Source of the DNA: Axinella damicornis
Lineage: Eukaryota > Porifera > Demospongiae > Axinellida > Axinellidae
Reading direction: 5' to 3'
DNA length: 64,000 nucleotides
Assembly: GCA_963931865.1 (NCBI GenBank)
Contig: OZ007514.1
Location: forward strand, 4,704,084-4,768,083
Shown here: one piece after another, positions 59,611-64,000 of the stretch
How positions within the stretch are numbered: position 1 is the stretch's first letter
Layout: every line of letters starts with the position of its first letter
The notes under the pieces: model-generated
Database searches by the model: none
The model's input: only the letters and a program-made list of their open reading frames with translations
Told to the model about the DNA's origin: nothing
Program-made: the position numbers and the translations under genes

Positions 59611-59954
59611 CTGAAATGTGATCCAGTATGGATGAAACCAGTTGCAGCAACTTAGCAGGTGCACAATAAATAGGTTCAAATTCCCTGCCATGAGCTCATG
59701 TCAACATAATAGCCAAAGAAAGAAACTTTAAAGTTGCATTGCAGGCTGCAGCTGCAGTTCTGACTAAACAAACCATTTACTACACTATACCATTGGTCTC
59801 CCTTGTATGTTAGCTATATATTGTAAGTTTGACTGTTCCTGCAGTATGGGTCACTAGAACAGAGAATCCCTTTGAATGACATGCAGCAATGTGGTAAAAT
59901 ATCAATATCCTTAGCTTGTCCTTATATTGTCGGACGATGACAGGGTGGGTCCAC

Positions 59955-60060
59955 TTCACTAGCCCCTCTCCGGGCCGCCCGGCCGGTCAAGCGGGCGCGC
60001 GGCTCAGTCCGGCCGCGCGGCTCAATCTGGCCGCGCCGGCCGGGCAGATTCCGATCCCAC
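59955..60060. other. GC-rich palindromic island
   Basis: A dense cluster of GGCCGCGCGGCTCA and CCGGCCGG units stands out from the AT-richer, CpG-poor surroundings. It lies just upstream of copy 3, close to the point where similarity between the duplicated units ends. Confidence 0.7.
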
Positions 60061-60254
60061 CACCAGTATTCGCGGTCTAGAGCCATACAAAAACTATACT
60101 AGGGGAATGCAGGACATTGTGGGGCGAGCGTGAGCGAGTACATGCAGGTGCTGAATTTGCATGGAACAGTTGCATGACATTGTGCTGAATGTGCATGGAG
60201 CAGTTGCATGTGCATGTCATCAGAATGTGAGTCTGACGGGGAGCATAACACAAC

Positions 60255-60407
60255 TTAACGACACAGATCACACCAGAAGTTATGACACTCGTGCATGCAC
60301 TTCACAGCGTTGAAGCAGTCTGGCAGGTAGGTCCAGGAGCGGTCTCTGTCTCTGTTGTTGCCACCGAGGATGACTTCCTCGTTCTCTGCTGATACCAGAT
60401 CTGTCAT
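60255..60407 (-). CDS. Possible terminal exon of a cysteine-rich protein
   Basis: A minus-strand frame of 50 codons, starting at an internal ATG, ends YLPDCFNAVKCMHECHNFW then CDLCR and stop. Its C-x5-C-x3-C spacing resembles the C-terminal cysteine motif of Twisted gastrulation proteins, but only over about 15 residues. A TGA lies two codons upstream of the ATG, and AG dinucleotides there could serve as an acceptor. No other exon is seen. Confidence 0.25.
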   Translation of the reverse strand: MTDLVSAENEEVILGGNNRDRDRSWTYLPDCFNAVKCMHECHNFWCDLCR

Positions 60408-61089
60408 GACTGGTCACAGTGAGTTTAGTGTTACCGTGTGCAGGGCAGTCAACTTCCCATCCTCTGAGCAGTTGCATGGCTTAGCATTTGAAAGGGACTC
60501 CGGCGAGTTATAGGGGATTGTGAGTTCAAGGAGGATCACCTCCCTTGGTCTCACTGAAGCGCTCTCCCCGTCTTCATGAAATGCTTTAGCCACTCACCGC
60601 CCCACTATAGTCTCCATCCTTGCAAGGCCTTGTTGAGGTAGACTGTTCATAGTTCGCGTCTCAGTTGGATCCATGGACGATATCAACGCACGAGCAGGAA
60701 GTGAACTCAGTTTGGAAATAACGCATGACGCAAGAACACGCAAAATACGAGCAGGAAGTGATTTACGGCACGACGTACGATATATAATATTATATAGAAA
60801 TATAGAAATATAGAAATATAGAAATAAAGAAAATTCACATTGAACTCGTCTATGTGGGGCTCGCTCACGCTCGCCCCAAATAGCTGTTACATCTTTGTAA
60901 ACACCTCTGCTGGCGCTGGTAATTGGAGTGCTGCCCGTTCAAGCACAACAACTGATGAGTCAAGTCATTAGCAACTGGCAAGAGCGCATGCACGATAATT
61001 GTGGGCGCTTCCGGTTTCCAGTACGTGCGATGACGTCAGGTACTAGGTAGACGTCTATTTGCCACGGCCAGATCACAAATGATAGCCTT

Positions 61090-61310
61090 ACAGGCCACTC
61101 GAGAGGCTGAGAAGAGCTGTGTGAAAGTCGTGTTTCTAATTTATACGACTTGACCACACCCCGTCTCTAACATCTACATCTTACGGTAGCTATCTCATTC
61201 TGCATGATGACATCGCTGTATTCTTTGAAAAAAATTGGTCGGCTCATCAAGTCAAAGTAATGCAAGGGGTATGTGCTCTGCTGAGCCCTTCTTCTAGTTA
61301 CTAGTTTCTA
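61090..61310. repeat. Dispersed repeat shared with 39485-39745
   Basis: CACTCGAGAGGCTGAGAAGA, TTCTAATTTATACGACTTGA, ATCTCATTCTGCATG and TATGTGCTCTGCTGAGC follow in the same order as in the other copy. Confidence 0.75.
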
Positions 61311-61823
61311 TTTTGGTGGATGGAGATGTGGGCAGTGATGTGATGGTCATGATGGATTACTCTAGGGTGTGGATCACCTTGCAGCTGCCTTCAAGGCATG
61401 CAAATGTACATAATTGATTTTGAAATGCAGTTGTATTGACTCCCAACAAGATGTTCTGATTGATATTGATAGAAGCTCATGTGCACGTGCAGCCAACTGT
61501 CTGCAACCATGGTAACCACTGTGTGGTTTTAGGGTAGCATCTGACTGCCTAATGAATGCCCAGTGCGGGCCCAGACCCCATCAAGTGGCTCAGACCAAGT
61601 GCCCATACAGTGCATACACCATCAAGTGTGCATGCATGCCCCGGGACCAGATATATACACTATATTTCAGACTTCCTGCAGACCTTCCGACTCGTGCATT
61701 GGGCATGAGTTAAGTGTTTTAGTATTAGTGAAATCTCATATTCTCATGCCTAGGGAAGATCCTATACACTTTGTGCATTTGCACATCGCAGCATTCGTGA
61801 GCTCCTGGGTCACTATATGGTCT

Positions 61824-61899
61824 TAGCCTCGTTCCCAGGCTCTCCCCACACGCAAACTTTTAGCGACGAAAAGCTGGGTGGGGCCTGGGAACGAGGCTA
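61824..61899. repeat. Foldback element, TAGCCTCG family
   Basis: A 76-bp copy. TAGCCTCGTTCCCAGGC and its inverted partner flank a CCCCACACGCAAACTTTTAG ... CGAAAAGCTGGGTGGGG core. Confidence 0.85.
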
Positions 61900-64000
61900 A
61901 TATGGTCTCTGTCTTGTAACTTTCTGTAATTCCTGGTTTTGTTGCCTATACAGTGGTAATTACTAATTACTAGCTGGAATGCACTGTCAATAGGTCTCCT
62001 CGTGAGATAGCAATGCTGAATAGCCAATTAAATGGACGTGGCAAACAGAAATGGGGCATGAATGATGTACCATGCTAATTAAGTGGGCATGGTCAAGCAG
62101 TATATATGACTCCTCTGCAGCTTGGCAGCTCACGGTCTCAGCTGTCATGTTATGGAGGAAAGGAACTAATGTACTGCAGCGTCTTCAAAGAGCACCCATG
62201 GGCAATGCATCTTACGTACATGTGTACATGCTCACAAAACAGTAGGGTGGATTATCTTTCAAGCGTTTCTTTAGGAAAGAGAGCCCATGTTTGTGATGGG
62301 AAGGTGGAGGTGTCTCTATAGTGTAACACTGCATTTCATCTTACCATGCGCCCTAGATCATGTATGATGTACCATGCTAATTAACTTGAACGTATCAGGT
62401 ACACATTCCGCAGTGTCGTGTATGAACACCCATGGGCAGTTCAGTTACATGCTCACAAAACAGTATAGGGTGGATTATCTTTCAAAGTGATGGGAAGGTG
62501 TGTATATATACACCCTGTGAGTCTCTCTATATTGTAACACTGCATTACTACATGTACCTTAGTCGATCATTAGGCCTGAGCCTAATATGCCAGCATAATT
62601 ATAGGGACTGCCTCTTATGGAGCATAATGCGAGAATAATTGAGATGAAAACTTCTTGCCCAAGTGGGTGGGTGGGTGGGGGGGGGGGGGGGGTCTTACAT
62701 CAAAACGGAAATTGCACGTGAACCCACTCTGATGAAGAATCTGGGAGAGCGAGCACAAGTAGCTCTATGGCTGCTACTGCAGGCCTACTTCCAAGGAACG
62801 GTATTCAATGTGCAAAAGGCATTGACGTAATACAAGATCTCGTCTTTGAACTATTTTCATAGGATGAGAACAATAGAAGGTTTATCGGATAAATATCTGG
62901 GAATATCGAGAAAGAGCCGAGTAATTGGTCAAATTTGAAGCAAAATAGGCTCAGGCCTACTAGTCATGCACCTCTGAACTCTCTGATGGATCAGCTGCTG
63001 CTATCAAAGGAACACAACGGTTCCTCATGTGTACTTAATGCAATTTGAAATGCAGTTGTAACAAGACCACTAGATGGTCTGATTGTTTGTCTGCTGCAGT
63101 GCAACCATGGTAACCACTATATGTGGTTACAACACCCCATCAGGTACCCAGATCCCCACAAGTACCCCACACCCTCTCTAGCAAAACTGATGTACTGGAC
63201 TGATTGGATGCCATGATTATCCCACTGCCCGTGTGGGACAAAATAGCTAAGAATATCTAACTAATGCTGTCCTGACAGATCTGCTGTTGCAGTACTCAAA
63301 TAATATAGCTAGCTACTCATAAAGTGCACATTTAGCTATGCTTCTCTTACGTATGGCAGAGATGGAGACTTGGCACATGAAGAGCTATATATAGTCTCAC
63401 CCCCTCAAACATGATCTTTACAGCTGCCTTGTGAGACTTCAAAGTTGTGAAATAGGTGATTGGGTTGTGCTACCATTACACGTGAAAGTAAAAACCATCA
63501 TGAGTCTCAGAGATTGAGGCAATATTGAGCTTTTTTTTTTCATGACGCTTGGAGTTTTGTTGGTCATGAAGATGCTCAAAGATGGATTGCACATTGTTAA
63601 ATATATCAGATTTTTTAGATCTTTTGTATAGCTATTGCATGTCCGTCACTTGAACTCCATTCTATCGATCCCTACAGAATTAGCTTTAGTCTGCAGACTC
63701 TATGATACCTGTTTACCCATACTGCTGAGATTCTCAGCACTGGAGTATCTGATAATGTCCAACCAGGCTTCACTCCATGCCTCAAATAAGGTTGTTATTC
63801 ATAAACCACAACAACAGGTAGTCTGGTAAACCCATCATGAGACACCACCAGACTATCCCACCAGATGGTCTTGTGATGTATCTTGACACCACAATCTCAA
63901 GCTTCACAGAGTAGCTACAGCAACTGTGTTACCACAACAGGTGTGCTTCCAATATTCTGTTGCTATGGCAACAGTCAATTGTTGTTAGTCACAATTCAGA

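Larger units (their letters stand above)
60408..64000. other. Right-hand duplicate of the DNA left of copy 2
   Basis: No gene is supported. 61400-61560, 62230-62300, 63000-63150 and 63705-64000 match pieces of 53900-55470 in order, including GCAACCATGGTAACCACT, GGTGGATTATCTTTCAAG and ATGGTCTTGTGATGTATCTT. A G run lies at about 62676-62692, and ATAGAAAT units at about 60790-60830. Confidence 0.7.

Overview
This is a 64 kb piece of nuclear DNA from an animal. The genes that can be recognised (XPA, FOXJ2/3, B3GALT6-type glycosyltransferases) belong to animal families. XPA and FOXJ2/3 have GT..AG introns, and the space between genes is full of short inverted-repeat elements, minisatellites and long G or C runs. 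The species is not stated. The conserved but divergent proteins and the style of the repeats suggest an early-branching animal, with a sponge as my best guess; this is inference, not identification.

Layout. 0-3.7 kb: repeats, a probable last exon of a DDX54/Dbp10-like RNA helicase, and a broken Ulp1-protease plus PHD-finger remnant of transposon type. 5.0-6.2 kb (minus): an intronless B3GALT6-like galactosyltransferase, head to head with a six-exon XPA repair gene (6.6-13.5 kb, plus). A CRE-like site lies in the shared 464-bp promoter interval. 13.5-19.8 kb: no gene, but a hAT remnant with a BED finger and target-site duplication, tRNA-like SINE pieces and tandem repeats. 19.8-36.7 kb (plus): a FOXJ2/3 forkhead gene with one very long third intron (10.9 kb) carrying several minisatellites. 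37.7-45.2 kb (minus): a tandem array of three further B3GALT6-like genes plus the 5' stump of a fourth, explained by duplication of a two-gene block. 45.2-51.9 kb: no recognisable gene, but nested elements with terminal inverted repeats, a pogo-type MITE and several near-perfect palindromes. 52.0-59.6 kb (minus): three 245-residue secreted proteins of a family I do not recognise, the last two a recent tandem duplication. 60-64 kb: a copy of the DNA that precedes the duplicated pair, which predicts another family member just beyond the right edge.

How the genes relate. XPA is a core nucleotide excision repair factor and FOXJ2/3 a transcription factor; they have no evident functional link. The four glycosyltransferases should act in the Golgi on glycan (probably glycosaminoglycan linker) chains. 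The secreted family is uncharacterised here. The most unusual material is the unknown secreted family inside nested duplications, the clustered GT31 expansion, and an abundant foldback element family with constant 17-bp ends and changing palindromic cores.
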